Assembly: GCF_000003815.2 (NCBI RefSeq)
Contig: NC_049980.1
Span: 26,790,923 to 26,854,922 of the forward strand
From: Branchiostoma floridae
Lineage: Eukaryota > Chordata > Leptocardii > Amphioxiformes > Branchiostomatidae
Length of the DNA: 64,000 bases
Direction of reading: 5' to 3'
Below, one piece after another: positions 45,201 through 55,400 of this stretch. The notes below the pieces were generated by a model. It was not told the DNA's origin. It saw only the letters and a list, made by a program, of their open reading frames with translations, and ran no database searches. The position numbers and the translations under genes are program-made. The first letter of the stretch is position 1. Each line of letters opens with the position of its first letter.

Positions 45201-48097
45201 ATGCTTTATCACCGGAAAAATGGGACGTAAGAGCTTGAAATGAAAAACGCGGGTAGTTGATCAGCCGTCAGTGTGCAAACTCGCTCTGCGTGTGTACGGC
45301 GACCTTGGATTTAGTCATCTACCTGTCAGACGTGGTTTGGCGGGAAATTGATCTCTTCTCCATTTAGGGCGAATTGGTAACGAACTCCGCGAAAACTCTC
45401 AATCGGTTTGACCTTGTGAGGCTGCTTGAACTGGCCTTATTCCGGTTTAGCTGCAGCCGCAGAGACAGTTATCTGAATCGTAGTAACCACAATCAATTTG
45501 TTTTCGGATAAGAAAGCTGCCGTCGAACGAATACTTAACAAAGTCATGAAATGTTCAACCTATAAACTGCAACTTTTAACGTCCATTACGTATGTTTATC
45601 TAAGGTCTGAGCTTGTGTATAGGATTAGCACATAACCTATTTGAATCGCAAAACAAGGGAAATGGGCCTTAGTATATTATTCTAAAAAACTTCACCGCTA
45701 TGAAATTCACTGAGCAGGGAATCAAATGTTGCAAAAGGCTCATGGAGTCCCCCCAAGATGCATATGGCTTATATACCTACAAATAGTCTTTCTTTTTTAG
45801 TTACGTTTAAGCAATCTAAACTTATCACATTTTAGGATATGTGATTACTTTTTTCCAAAAATTTTCCTCCAGAGTAAAGGTCGTCTTCGACGTCTTCAAC
45901 GTGGGCAGCGGGCAGCCCCGGATGTGCAGAAGCAGCAGCTGCTGCAAGACGAACTACCTGGAAGCACGTGACGGCAGAGATGAAAAGGCTCCTCTGATTG
46001 GTCGCTACTGTGGCTGCAACATGCCGCGGAGGATAGCGGGGACGGGGCCGTTTCTCTGGATGAAGCTCAAGTCTGGATTCGGCCAAAGAAGTAGGGGGAT
46101 CCGGGCAACGCTGTCCATCATGGATCCTGAAGGTGAGTTTTAATTTTACGCCAAAAAGTAGTTACTCAAGCAACTGGATATGGTTTTGGAAACGTTTCCA
46201 AAACCATATCCAGTTGCTTGAGTAACTACTTTTTGTCGTATCTTACTACCTGGATGTCTAACGTACATCGACGGAGTTTTAATTTTGCTTCGCAAAAGCA
46301 ACCTTCTTCTTGAATACTGCATATCATCTCAATGTTGTTCCAATGCAAGACGGCAGTCTCCTTTCCGGCAGTCTTACTGCATTATTCCTCAGAATTTGGG
46401 TGACCAATCAACTAGATTACGTGACCGCATAGAGAGCTGACTTCCGCAATTGTACAAAAGTTCCAACAAGTCTATTCCACCCTCCGTCTCTGTTGAATGA
46501 AGGTTAATGTGCCCTGGTTTCCTCTCAAATGTTTGACTTCCATACTTCTTTATTACAATGTGGCGACGCCGTGTCTAGTTCAGTGCATTTGTTCGATGAA
46601 AAGGTTAATTCGTTAGCGGCATGTCTCGGATATAACGTACATACAATTACGAATAGATAGAAATGGATAGGTGATGCACCGGCGTCATACTGGCTGTATA
46701 GAGAATGCAGAATAATGTACAACATTTCCAGCCTCTCTCCATAACAATGAAGCAGGTAGTTGCTGGTCACCATGCTGGCATTTTAATGACTCAAGCGTAC
46801 ACAGCAATCATAGTTTCTGCAAGTGTTTAAACCGCCTTCTGTACACATTCAAGCAATATTGGTTAATTGAGCATGCCAGAAGATCTTCATAAGCCCTAAA
46901 ACGATTGAGTAATTATTCACTGAAATACAAATCCGGATGGCGGTGGGCACAGCAATGACGTCACGTGAAAACTATTTATATGTTTTAAGAAAATGACTAC
47001 TTTCTATGAAACACTACACCAGAAAGCATATCCGTCTCCGAATGTTATGCAAATCGTCATGTTTACAGAGATCACAACAGCCGAGCCCACGACGCCGACA
47101 CCGACACCTGCAGAGACGACGTTCACACCATCACCGGTCTATTACGACAATTGTGTTACAGAGCTTGTTCGTAAGTTTTATTTCTACAGTTTCTATATAT
47201 ATTTCCCTACCATAATGATATAAATGATGTGTTATTTCATTCCTTTATCATTACTGCATTCCCATAGAAAGAAACGTCACAAGATACAAGTCCTAGAGTT
47301 AAAAGAAATAACGTCGAGGAGAGCTTTGCAGACGGAGCTCCAAATAATCTACGCAATGATATAGACTACTGCATGGCATCATAGATCCTAGCGTATGACT
47401 AATGAACTGCAAAACGTAATACGCTGTGTTTGATGTAGGTTCACAATGCATAATCTAAACAGATTTTCTAGATCATTGACGATCTTGACAACTTTTCAAA
47501 ATTTTGCAACTCATTGCGAAGGTTATTTTGATTTAAAAACATATCTCTGTAGGCTATAACATTACAATGGCTAGTCCTAGACGGAATTAGTTACACTGCA
47601 ACTGCAGATTGGTGTATGATGCTCAAAATGTATTTAGTTGAACCCTTCGAAGAAGCTAAACGTCCTTTTAACAATCATACTCATTGTATAAAGGTACGTA
47701 AAATGTCCAAATATTCAAAAGGCTCAAGAATCTTAAATATAGATACACATATCATGCTAGATACCTTTTTTGTTCTTTTGTTGTTTTTACGTACAGAGTG
47801 TCTCGAAGAGTTTCTGTTTGGTCTGCTATCTTAGCCGAGTTCCCATCAATGTGTGCTCACTGCAGGTTACAGACACTGCCCACAGAGTCCGAGAACTTTT
47901 CTACATTCATTTTAGAACATGTCGCACCTTTGTTCAAACCCGAACAGTGAGCCGCTAACGGTATTGCCGCTGTTCTTGTACCTACAGCATACAGCGCAGC
48001 TTACAGTCCAAGAACGAGTTCAGCTCTACTAGCAGCAGCCGTGGTGGGAGGGGCGGTGTTCCGGCACATCTGTACCTGTCTTCTTCTTGGCCAATAG
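21208..48097 (+). CDS. CUB-LDLa-CUB cell-surface or secreted protein (new gene model)
   Basis: The predicted coding exons are 29908-29968, 37166-37363, 42050-42244, 42539-42679, 43351-43392, 44291-44432, 45873-46132, 47069-47170 and 47988-48097, preceded by non-coding ~21208-21244 and 29789-29907. They total 1251 nt (416 aa), every GT-AG border is in phase, and there is no internal stop. In order: signal peptide (1-29), CUB1 (~33-150), LDL-receptor class A repeat (~153-190), a short microexon linker, CUB2 (~215-345), a Thr/Pro stalk (~347-370) and a hydrophobic tail. CUB and LDLa modules bind extracellular ligands. The order resembles the N-terminal half of LRP3/10/12 or a rearranged NETO, but no orthologue is claimed. 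The function is unknown. The middle exons are solid; the first and last are less certain. Confidence 0.72.
21348..21359. promoter_or_regulatory. 12-bp palindrome ATACCCGGGTAT, copy 1
   Basis: A perfect palindrome 104 bp after the exon 1 donor. The identical 12-mer recurs in the same intron at 27007-27018. The binding factor is unknown. Confidence 0.35.
21744..21947 (-). mobile_element. LINE ORF2 C-terminal fragment
   Basis: On the minus strand, RRWKRRSGRPTATYIDMLKK, then DAGLEVDTLQRAMIDRDTWA, is the GRP..TY.DMLK....L...M.DR..W tail of non-LTR retrotransposon polymerases. It ends with a stop and TAAGCAAG repeats. It is 5'-truncated and lies in intron 1 of the CUB gene, antisense. Confidence 0.8.
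27007..27018. promoter_or_regulatory. 12-bp palindrome ATACCCGGGTAT, copy 2
   Basis: Identical to the motif at 21348-21359. Confidence 0.3.
29789..29968 (+). CDS. CUB gene exon 2: 5'UTR and signal-peptide start
   Basis: A strong acceptor (tttttgcctgtcgcag) opens the exon. ATG is at 29908, the only one in this frame after a stop at 29824. It reads MSISVGRWHRRGATLLGVCT and ends G|gtaagg in phase 1. Joined to exon 3 it completes a textbook signal peptide: basic n-region, hydrophobic core TLLGVCTVVLPLLVLG, and a likely cleavage site before EP. Confidence 0.7.
31808..31823. promoter_or_regulatory. Palindromic CCATAAA pair (posterior Hox/Cdx-type)
   Basis: TTTATGGCGCCATAAA is a perfect 16-bp palindrome made of two abutting CCATAAA sites, a known preference of Cdx and posterior Hox proteins. 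AGATAAGAT, a GATA-type site, lies about ten bases upstream. Function is inferred from motifs only. Confidence 0.3.
34854..34866 (+). promoter_or_regulatory. DR1 nuclear-receptor-like site
   Basis: GGGTCA-A-AGGTGA is one mismatch from the HNF4/RXR DR1 consensus. It lies in intron 2 of the CUB gene. Confidence 0.25.
36761..37100 (+). mobile_element. 5'-truncated LINE, ORF2 C-terminus and tail
   Basis: The frame 36761-37063 ends LAEMGCIWEGVQRTASDKKL through ARLSKH and a stop. It is followed by TGATATGC and (GATGATGAT) runs. It matches the 7903-8022 remnant. The upstream part of the frame is unrecognised and may be degenerate. It sits just before CUB gene exon 3. Confidence 0.6.
37166..37363 (+). 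CDS. CUB gene exon 3: end of signal peptide, CUB1 first half
   Basis: Acceptor tctctctctag. VLPLLVLGEPVVFSA completes the leader. It is followed by the CUB1 N-half with EWLANCPVRSEKGCSIRIRF and KKFDL, ending G|gtgagt in phase 1. Confidence 0.85.
37452..37475. repeat. (TTTG)n microsatellite
   Basis: Five to six TTTG units in intron 3 of the CUB gene. Confidence 0.85.
39301..40370 (+). repeat. Degenerate ~150-bp-unit repeat array
   Basis: Imperfect units recur here. Each carries a CATAACTCGAGAA-type start (39362, 39668, 39947, 40090, 40247) and a GGTAGGTGTGTAGCGGTT / GGAAAGGAAGGTCAAG middle. Each ends in CTACGGTACTGCAGC or TAAGGTACTGCAGCAAAACT. The block opens with CTTCGCCAAGAAG. Partial relatives occur at 9321-9490 and 50869-51120, so this is an interspersed element with internal repeats. 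Both strands stay open over long ORFs only because unit length and composition favour it; no protein is recognised. Confidence 0.75.
42050..42244 (+). CDS. CUB gene exon 4: CUB1 second half
   Basis: 65 codons, phase 1 at both ends. CRADYLEVHRG and LGRFCGGCIPND are the classic C..DYLE...G..LGRFCG signature, followed by VFVRFVSDGAISGLGAEFDM. The acidic DYLE region resembles calcium-binding CUB domains. Confidence 0.93.
42539..42679 (+). CDS. CUB gene exon 5: LDL-receptor class A repeat
   Basis: 47 codons, phase 1 at both ends. CNTTLRCSNGKC, then LADSLLCNGRDDCPMSNDED and QNIC give six cysteines with the calcium-cage acidic residues (DDC...DED). It is a complete LDLa module on one exon. Confidence 0.95.
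43351..43392 (+). CDS. CUB gene exon 6: 42-nt microexon (predicted)
   Basis: Between ttttaccaccag and C|gtaagt lie 42 nt that are phase 1 on both sides and have no stop. Spliced, they read SVRFMNWGQEPSKR between LDLa and CUB2. Both splice sites are strong and the phase fits, but the evidence is only positional. Confidence 0.55.
43880..44140 (-). mobile_element. Possible LINE reverse-transcriptase remnant
   Basis: The minus-strand frame reads EEINTRVTAAWQYFKILLPL then MVYAGATLGSEIAKL. The pattern is like the post-catalytic region of LINE ORF2 (RI..AW..F..L.PL...VY......E). It is short and degenerate, lying in the CUB gene intron before exon 7. A chance ORF remains possible. Confidence 0.35.
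44291..44432 (+). CDS. CUB gene exon 7: CUB2 first half
   Basis: Acceptor cgttctag. YWAQKFEVGWTKGEITFESR, then LFPQPYPQNFTSYYDLRC with an N-glycosylation sequon NFT, ending TGCAG|gttaga in phase 2. Confidence 0.85.
45873..46132 (+). CDS. CUB gene exon 8: CUB2 second half
   Basis: Acceptor ttcctccag. VKVVFDVFNV, the Cys-rich insertion MCRSSSCCKTNYLEARDG, LIGRYCGCNMP and FLWMKLKSGFGQRSRGIRAT match the CUB C-half. It ends GAAG|gtgagt. The extra cysteines (CRSSSCC) are unusual for CUB. A 94-bp palindrome begins 15 nt after the donor. Confidence 0.9.
46147..46240. repeat. 94-bp near-perfect palindrome (inner 84 bp exact)
   Basis: Two 47-nt arms meet with no spacer between 46193 and 46194 (centre GGAAACGTTTCC). 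The inner 42 nt of each arm are exactly complementary, and one mismatch separates the outer TACG. It sits in the CUB gene intron, 15 nt downstream of the exon 8 donor. As RNA it would form a long hairpin next to the splice site. Confidence 0.95.
47069..47170 (+). CDS. CUB gene exon 9: Thr/Pro stalk
   Basis: 34 codons, phase 1 at both ends. ITTAEPTTPTPTPAETTFTP is a mucin-like, probably O-glycosylated stalk. It ends before C|gtaagt. Confidence 0.7.
47988..48097 (+). CDS. CUB gene exon 10: hydrophobic tail and stop (predicted)
   Basis: Acceptor ttgtacctacag. In phase it reads PYSAAYSPRTSSALLAAAVV then GGAVFRHICTCLLLGQ and TAG. The tail could be a short membrane span or a GPI-type signal. A different terminal exon is possible. 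Confidence 0.45.
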
Positions 48098-50320
48098 AAC
48101 GGTTCTCTGGCAACGTGCTAATTAACAATTGGATTACAGTACGTTTTAGAGGGAGCGAATAGCATTTTGTATAATACACCTAGATTTGACTTATCAGAAA
48201 TGGCCTGAACAATTCGATGTCAGTTCAAGGCTATAGGAAGAGTGAGATGCTAATTTGTTTCAGTAGCAGTAGCGACCAAATAGTTTAGCGTATTATCAGT
48301 CTCCGGAAAATTTTTACAGATATTTTCTCCCTGTATTCGTTTCCCTCTCTCCAATGTTACGATGCTTCATTCCGTTTCATCTTCTATCAAACACAGGCTC
48401 TTTTACTTATTTTCAACTTATCCATTAATCAAAGGATTCCGTCGTCTTTTATACAATGTTTATTGGTTCATTTAGTCGATATGTTGCCAGGACTTCAAAG
48501 AGGATGATATGTTTTGTCTGTATGAATAAGCTATAGATAAGGCAGACATCCTATTTCACATAAAATGCATCATATTTTTTCAGATGAAGACTGTCAAACC
48601 AGATAGCCCTCTCTGTCACTCAACTCATACCTGCATTGTAACATTCTCTATCCGACGACTTCTCGAATCCGCTGTAAATAGTAACATAGGGAGTCAATGA
48701 AGAGTAGTTTGGAGTGGACCACGTCCCTAAATGGACATTTCTCTCCCAGAAGCCTAATGATGCTTCTGTGTGTATCTACTGAAGAACGCCAACGTAGCTC
48801 AATACATGAATAATTCAGTCCTGATTGCGGAATGATGGAGAGTATCAGAAGAAGGTCCCAGCACGGGTCGCCTGGTGCCTTTGAAGACGATATGTCATTT
48901 GCAGTTGATGGCCCGTGAGTTGGCTGGGCAGTCAGAGATAGCAGTCATTCCGGTGTAACATAAGGTCTCCAGAGCCTTTCTCAGCCGCGCGTGGAGACGG
49001 AAATATCAATATATTAAAGGTCACAGCAGGAAGGAATGAAGGGTTTTACTAGTCGATGTTTTATGGTGGTGATGTTTGGTTGTAACACAATTCCCTTGTG
49101 TGGAACACATTCGTCTTCGAGACAGCAGTGAGTGATCACGTGACCTGTGGATCTCAAGGCTTGTGACCTACTCTAGTGCATTAACAAATCAAGGTAACGA
49201 ACAAATAGCAAATACACATCAAGACACTGTATGAAATGGAATGTTCTTACCATTAACTAATGTAAGCCAGACCCATTGAAAATTTAAAAACGCATACCGA
49301 GAAATACGTGACTGTGCGACCGACTGTGTAATGCTGCAAATACGTGTACATTATTGCAGCTTTCAGCGCTTCACATAGTAACGTTATGTGTTTTGTGTAA
49401 AATCAGGCGTTAGGTGTACAGTTACTAGGTTCTCATACAGCACAGAAACTAAACGCCAGAAATTTAATTTGACCTGCAGCACCCCGTAACGTCGATAGCT
49501 TGGTTATAACTAGCTGGATGTGTTGATCTGATTATAGAGGAGTCCATTGCCAACTCCATGTGTACTTACACATGACCTCTGTAAACACTGTTCTAAGATA
49601 TCAATGCATTAGTAATCCGGATCTGAATCATTCTCCGAGTTTTGCGCCTGTTTTTTTTGCAAAAGTAGTGCTCATTTGTAGAATTGTATTTCCAATGGCT
49701 AGCCCCCCACTAGGATCTGCTCCTCTCATACACTAGCGCAGATGTAGGAAAAGCAAACCATTAAAAGTGCAACCTTGGAAAAGTGTAGCAATGTTGCAAA
49801 AACAGGCACAAAAGATTGCGAATGAGACGGATCATTTCACATCTGCTTGGAGATAATAGTAAGAGCTTCAATGAGAGCTTCCATGTCCAAAAATATGAGA
49901 ACATATACACCGCGTCATAGTGTACGTCACAGAGACAGTGTAAAAAGCTTATCAAGAATCTAATTGCTCAGCATTTGTAAGTACGTCCATGTAACGTTAA
50001 ATGTAATTAACGTAAGTCGGCTTGCATAACTAGGTCGGGATTTAGTGTGAAGTATTGTGTGTTGCTGCGGTCTTTTATGACGAAATGTCTTAATAAAAGA
50101 TTATGAATCTGAAGAGGGTGTGTGTGCTATTAACTTATTGACTAGTTAACCAAGCAATTATATCGTTTGTGTCACAGGATGTGATTGTGGACAGTCTTTC
50201 CAAACGGGCTGGTCGGTGGATATATCATGGTCAGAACAATATACTAGTATCAGATATTATGGGTTATATCTGCTGACTTCATACAGAGCGCTACCATCAT
50301 CTGCAAAGATGGAAGGATGC

Positions 50321-50341
50321 CTACTACTACTACTACTACTG
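50321..50341. repeat. (CTA)n microsatellite
   Basis: Seven CTA units. Confidence 0.9.
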
Positions 50342-50868
50342 TTGACATATCACAAAGCTAACACAGTGTGTAGACCTAGTAGCAAAATTCATCTGTTTTG
50401 GTAAAAGGCATTATGAACGAAGATTAAACTCTGTGTAACCAACACTTCAAATAATTGAATCCAGTATAGCTATGATTTCCCGTATTATCACTTCTTGTAA
50501 CTTGCCTCTATGGCGTACAGTAAAGCAAAATGTTTGATACAATAGACAAACTTAGCCGAGCCCAACTTTTCATGAGGGAGACCGAAGTATTTATATACAT
50601 TTGACATCAAACTAGTTCAAGTTCGTTCCTGTCACGCACTCGATAGGATAACAGCTAAATTTCTCGACCTTTCTTTTGCCTTTTCCGTGTCGTGTAACAA
50701 TTGGATAAAGGTCGGTTTCGTTACGTGCATCCACAGTTAAATTGCCCACCATGACCACTTAATGTCAGTCGACCAGCCACCCTATCGGTTTTCCAGTCAA
50801 ACGGTGCTCATTGAAAGCGTTGAGAGTACAAGCTGGGGCATGGGGATTTTTTAAAAATCCATTCTCTC

Positions 50869-51120
50869 CTTTTACCTTCGCCAAGAAGGTTATATTTTGG
50901 ACATGTTCATGTGTGTGTCAGTCTGTCTGTCAACAGCATATGACTCGAGAGTCCACTGAATTCCATGATAGGTCTTTCAAACGTGTCAGATATGAAAGAG
51001 AGGAATACATATTTATATCAATTATGCAAATAAATTCTCGTTTGCATTATCAATGAGAAATACCATATTTCCATAGTCATAAACGAGTGGAATTTCATAC
51101 TTGAGGCATTACGAAGTTAA
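50869..51120 (+). repeat. Copy of the CTTCGCCAAGAAG / ACTCGAGAG repeat family
   Basis: It opens ttttaccttcgccaagaagg, then GTGTGTGTCAGTCTGTCTGTC, CATATGACTCGAGAG and an ATTATGCAAAT block. It shares its head and the ATTATGCAAAT block with the 39301-40370 array. Confidence 0.6.
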
Positions 51121-51378
51121 CTACATGTGGATACTTTCAGACACAATATCTATTAGACATAAATCATGCAAATCAGGGAAAAAAAGCTACATTATTTTGT
51201 ATTTAAGAATTTGAAACCAACTTGATCCTTGACGCTACTTACGTACAACAAAAATTGTCGAAAAAAGTTCGTGCAAAATGAAAATTAAGAAGTTAAGTGT
51301 GACTACACGTTTGTTGTAGTGCGGGACTTACTCACATTTGGAAAAGACCTGTGGTGTTTGGCTAATCAATGTCTCATA

Positions 51379-51811
51379 TAGGGCTGGGTACCGGTACAGA
51401 AAATTCAGGTCCAGGTCCGGTTCAGGTCCAAAGGATCAGGTCCAGGTCCGGACCTGAACCTGGACCTGATTCAGTATGACTCATACCAATGGTCCATTTC
51501 ACTACAAAGAGATCTGTTTGGTGGAGTATTAGACTTACACTGGTGTTTTAAAATCCTTCAACGCTAACTGCACCTGTACGATTGGCTGTAAAACTTGGTA
51601 GAAATTACTATAAACTCTACTCTACTTCACTCTTGTTATTTTCTTCCACCTGCAAGCGCCAAAACGTGTATATGCCTGATAAAATAATCTGTTAATTTTC
51701 TAATCGGTCCAACATCCGGTGCACCTAATTTTTTCAGGTCCGGTTTTTCTGGACCGGTCCAATAAGAAAAACCGGTTTTGTACCGGTACGCTGTACCGAT
51801 ACCCAGCCCTA
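51379..51811. mobile_element. Non-autonomous hAT-type MITE (433 bp)
   Basis: Terminal inverted repeats read TAGGGCTGGGTACCGGTACA on the left. The right end is its reverse complement with one change (TAGGGCTGGGTATCGGTACA). They are flanked by 8-bp target duplications matching at 7 of 8 bases: GTCTCATA at 51371-51378 and GTTTCATA at 51812-51819. The 8-bp duplication is typical of hAT elements. Inside are CAGGTCCAGGTCCGG repeats and their inverted copies. There is no transposase ORF. Confidence 0.85.
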
Positions 51812-51864
51812 GTTTCATATTCAAAATCATGGAAAAATCGTAACCACCGTAAACACCGTGTCTA

Positions 51865-51870
51865 TTTATT
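51865..51870 (-). terminator. Candidate SLC5 poly(A) signal AATAAA
   Basis: A minus-strand AATAAA about 400 bp after the SLC5 stop. It is a reasonable 3'UTR length but untested. Confidence 0.35.
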
Positions 51871-52272
51871 GAGGTCAATATCGCAAGCCAGCGTGAATTT
51901 AAACTGTTAATTAAAATGATGGAATTGTCAAATACGGAATGCATGTACATTGTAGTAGGCCATAGGAAATCTTACATTTTGTAACCTTGTTTCTCTTGGG
52001 GTCTACAATTAATGTCTAAATATCGGTATACTAGTAGGTTTGTGCGTTTTTCATTCTTGAGTTTGGGATACTAGTATCGTATCTATTTCATGTTTACTGT
52101 TAATGTACGTGTAAATATATTCATGACATCCATACTTTATGCAAATCACAAAAAATTACATTACATTATGAGTAATCAGCGTTACACGCTAAAATCGACA
52201 CAGGGAGACATTTCGCTTTTTTTTCTGGCGGGACAACGGGCAACTCTGCTCTTCCTGTTTTATCTTTTACTT

Positions 52273-52475
52273 TTATGCGAAAAATCCCCATAGAAACAGC
52301 GCCACGGCGATAACGAAGACGAGGTTAATGTTGAGCACTAGTCTCCAGGTCCGAGGTTCCTTGATTGACGTCATCATGACTTTTTCCTCCGCAGTGGGCC
52401 CCGCGGACTGCTCACTGGAGAACCCACAGAACCACTGGTAGCCTCGCTTGAGGAGGGACGGTTTACTGGCAGTAT
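52273..52475 (-). CDS. SLC5A9-like: SLC5 exon 15 (terminal)
   Basis: [40 protein letters not shown] and FLWGFFA, then TAA at 52275-52273. It forms the last helix and the conserved ..FA C-terminus. Confidence 0.95.
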
Positions 52476-55400
52476 CTGTGAACAAAGGTTAATGCCTTAA
52501 GATTCCGTGAACCGCGGACAGGAATTAAGGTTTCATTAAAAGAACACCAGATCACTCTGTTTCCTTATCCTTGGTGCCAGCAGTTTAACTGTGTTAGCAA
52601 AAACAAGGAAGCGTCAGAGACAGCGGGTAAAGTTACCCGGCAACTATGAGTACTGTTTCCTAGCCTAACGTCGAAATACGTGTCTCAATGGTGCGATGTG
52701 TGATCGGAAATAAAACAAGAAAAGCATCATTATCTATTTATTATTGTAATAAATGTTGCAGTCGAGTATTATGAACTACAACCTATTGAATTGCATCTGT
52801 ATTTTATAAAGAACTCAATGGACAAGAACATGAAATTTCGTAAGGTCTTCCACAACTGTAACTGTTCAAAAGATCTAATCATTCTCAAATGCATTCGCTT
52901 GTTGTAATGATGTTCTACTCGTAAAATATGACCGAATTTATTTGATATCAGCCCTGAGCGGAACTCACCATTGGGGGCACCTTCAGCTGTTTGCATGGCC
53001 TCCTTGTCGCTCGATTTTTCTTCTTGTGCTTTCTCAGGCTGCAAGTCCTTTTGCTCTGCCTTGTCCTCGTCTTGTTCTACATCTTCCTCATTTTCCTCCT
53101 CACAGTGATCAAATCGCGTCCACCAAGTCAGGCGAACAAGCTGCAGCAGGACAGGAGATAACAACAGAGATGAGGAGAGCTGATAGAGAAGATAGCAACA
53201 CAGTGTATAATGTATGGCACAGATATGTAGATTAGCGCAGAGTTAATCTCGATAGCTACAACAACTACAAAAGACTACCAACTAACTTCAGATAACTGTT
53301 TAAGTAATCTCCAAACAGATCTTGCTCTGTCATAACTCATAAGATAGTATAAAAGGCTTGGAAAGGAGATTAGCCGGTAGAGGAGTTTCATTGGCCACAG
53401 CGAATGCGAATGAAACTCCTCCGACGGCTAAACTAATTCCCAAGCTTTTGATACTATCTTATGCCACAACAAGATTTTCTTGCTGATTACTGTTTAAGTA
53501 CTTTCTGTAGAGACCTACCCGTTCTTCCGAAGGCGGTGGCGTCAGAAGCGTGACGATGATTTGTACTATTAGAGTGAACCCTGCGAGGAAGATTGCGAAG
53601 TACAGGTAGTGGAAGTTCCCGATGACGTCTGGACGAGTGTCCGGTTCCCCACAAGCTGGTTCCGGGTAGATGAAGTCCAGTGTCATCCGGAGTAAACCGG
53701 TCCCTAATCCTAACATAAGACCCCAAAAAGCACCCTGCAAAATGAACCGTAAAGGATCAGAACAAGATTTCCCGACACGAATGTGTGAATTTGTATTGAC
53801 CAAACTGTAATTATGGTTTTACTCATTAATCATCAGCAAATATCAGCTGATTTAGAAACTGATTGTTCCAAAGCATTCCAAAATGCAACGTTCTATAAGG
53901 CCGACATGGTTAATAAGCAATCTATTGATCATGATTGGCCTCCATGCATAGCTAAGTGCTTGTTAGTAAATCGTAGCTCATGCGTTTTGGACATCTAGAA
54001 ATCTTTACCAGTAAGCCATTTAAAGAAGTGCTCATTAAAAGAAATGCTGTGTACAGTTGAGCTAGGACCCATCGAAATGCAAATCAAGGACCCATCATGT
54101 CCATCAGCACATACCTGCTCCATTTATATGAAAAATTAGTGGGAACGCTCCATTACATCACCATGAATTACGAAAGACATTTACAAACTTCATTGATACA
54201 AGTTGCCTCTGCTATCGTATGGTAAGTCAAGAAGACGATAAGCAATGGCTGATGAGATAACAGAGTATACTGGCCAGCATAAAGCACTCAGTCGTGCAAC
54301 ATCATAGGCGTCCAACCTGCTCATTGGCCCGTTTCCAAAAGATCCCCATGACGAAGACAACGGTGACCGGTGGTTGGAGGTAGGAGCTGATGACCTGGAT
54401 GTACACAAACAGCTGGGCACCCTGGGAAGACTGGATGATGGGTACCCATAATACACTGATGACGACCAAGACGCAAACGAATACTCTAGCGGAAAATAGA
54501 CAAAAAGTTATCTATTTGTAAATTGACAAATGCAATACGCTGACTCTCCGCCAGCGTTGCTGATAGTGGAGAATCAACAGATAATGACAAACACAAAGGT
54601 AACGGCAATTTACATATCGTTGGATTGAATACAACGTAACGTAATGAAAAAATAAATATGCCTTACTCTAGTTACAGATTAATGTATGACCTCCTCTATT
54701 GGCGTATATGAAGCAAACACAAATGGTTGCTTACAAAATCAATATGCGTCTATCCATCGTTTACAATACTTGTACTTGCAGTAATTGAACTGCAGTGCAA
54801 TTGTATTGTAGACACACCAACCATCATTTAACAGAGACGGTGGGCGGTATAAACTTCCCGGTAATTTTCAACAATTGCTGACGTCGCGGGTTCTTCAGGA
54901 TAAGTGACCTACATATGTCGACTTCTAAAGTAGTAGTGGGATACTTAAAACGTTCCAACTCCTTTCGAGGCGACGCCCATCACTGTTTATTCTCATACTT
55001 TTCTATAATACTTGGGCCACACAGGACGACTGCAGTAGGTTTGTCTACAGGTAATATTTGTGTTCAAACACCATCATCATATTAGCGCTCTTACGTGCTA
55101 ACTGATAAGCGACCTCTTGAACACTGCCTAGTAGCATCAGGCCAATCAGATATCATGATGCGTCAGTATAGTTTTATACCTCCCGACGATCATGAGCTCC
55201 CTCTCGGTAGCTTTTCTTCGCACTTTTCTCCAGACGTCCATGGTGAAGATGGTGCTGCCGCTGTTGAAGATGGATGTGAGAGAACTCATCAGCGCCGCGA
55301 TCATGGCGGCCATCATCAGGCCCTTCAGACCTACGGAAAAGACACAACCCAAATATGACCCAAACAAAAACAAGTTTGCAAACAGTATTGAAAATACCTT

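Larger units (their letters stand above)
48098..52272. other. Intergenic, convergent CUB and SLC5 gene ends
   Basis: Contains the 3' flank of the CUB gene, a (CTA)n run, a second copy of the CTTCGCCAAGAAG repeat, a hAT-type MITE and the likely SLC5 3'UTR. No gene was recognised. Confidence 0.5.

Noticed and set aside
55095-55358. Plus-strand ORFs across SLC5 exon 11
   Set aside because: Antisense shadows of the SLC5 exon.
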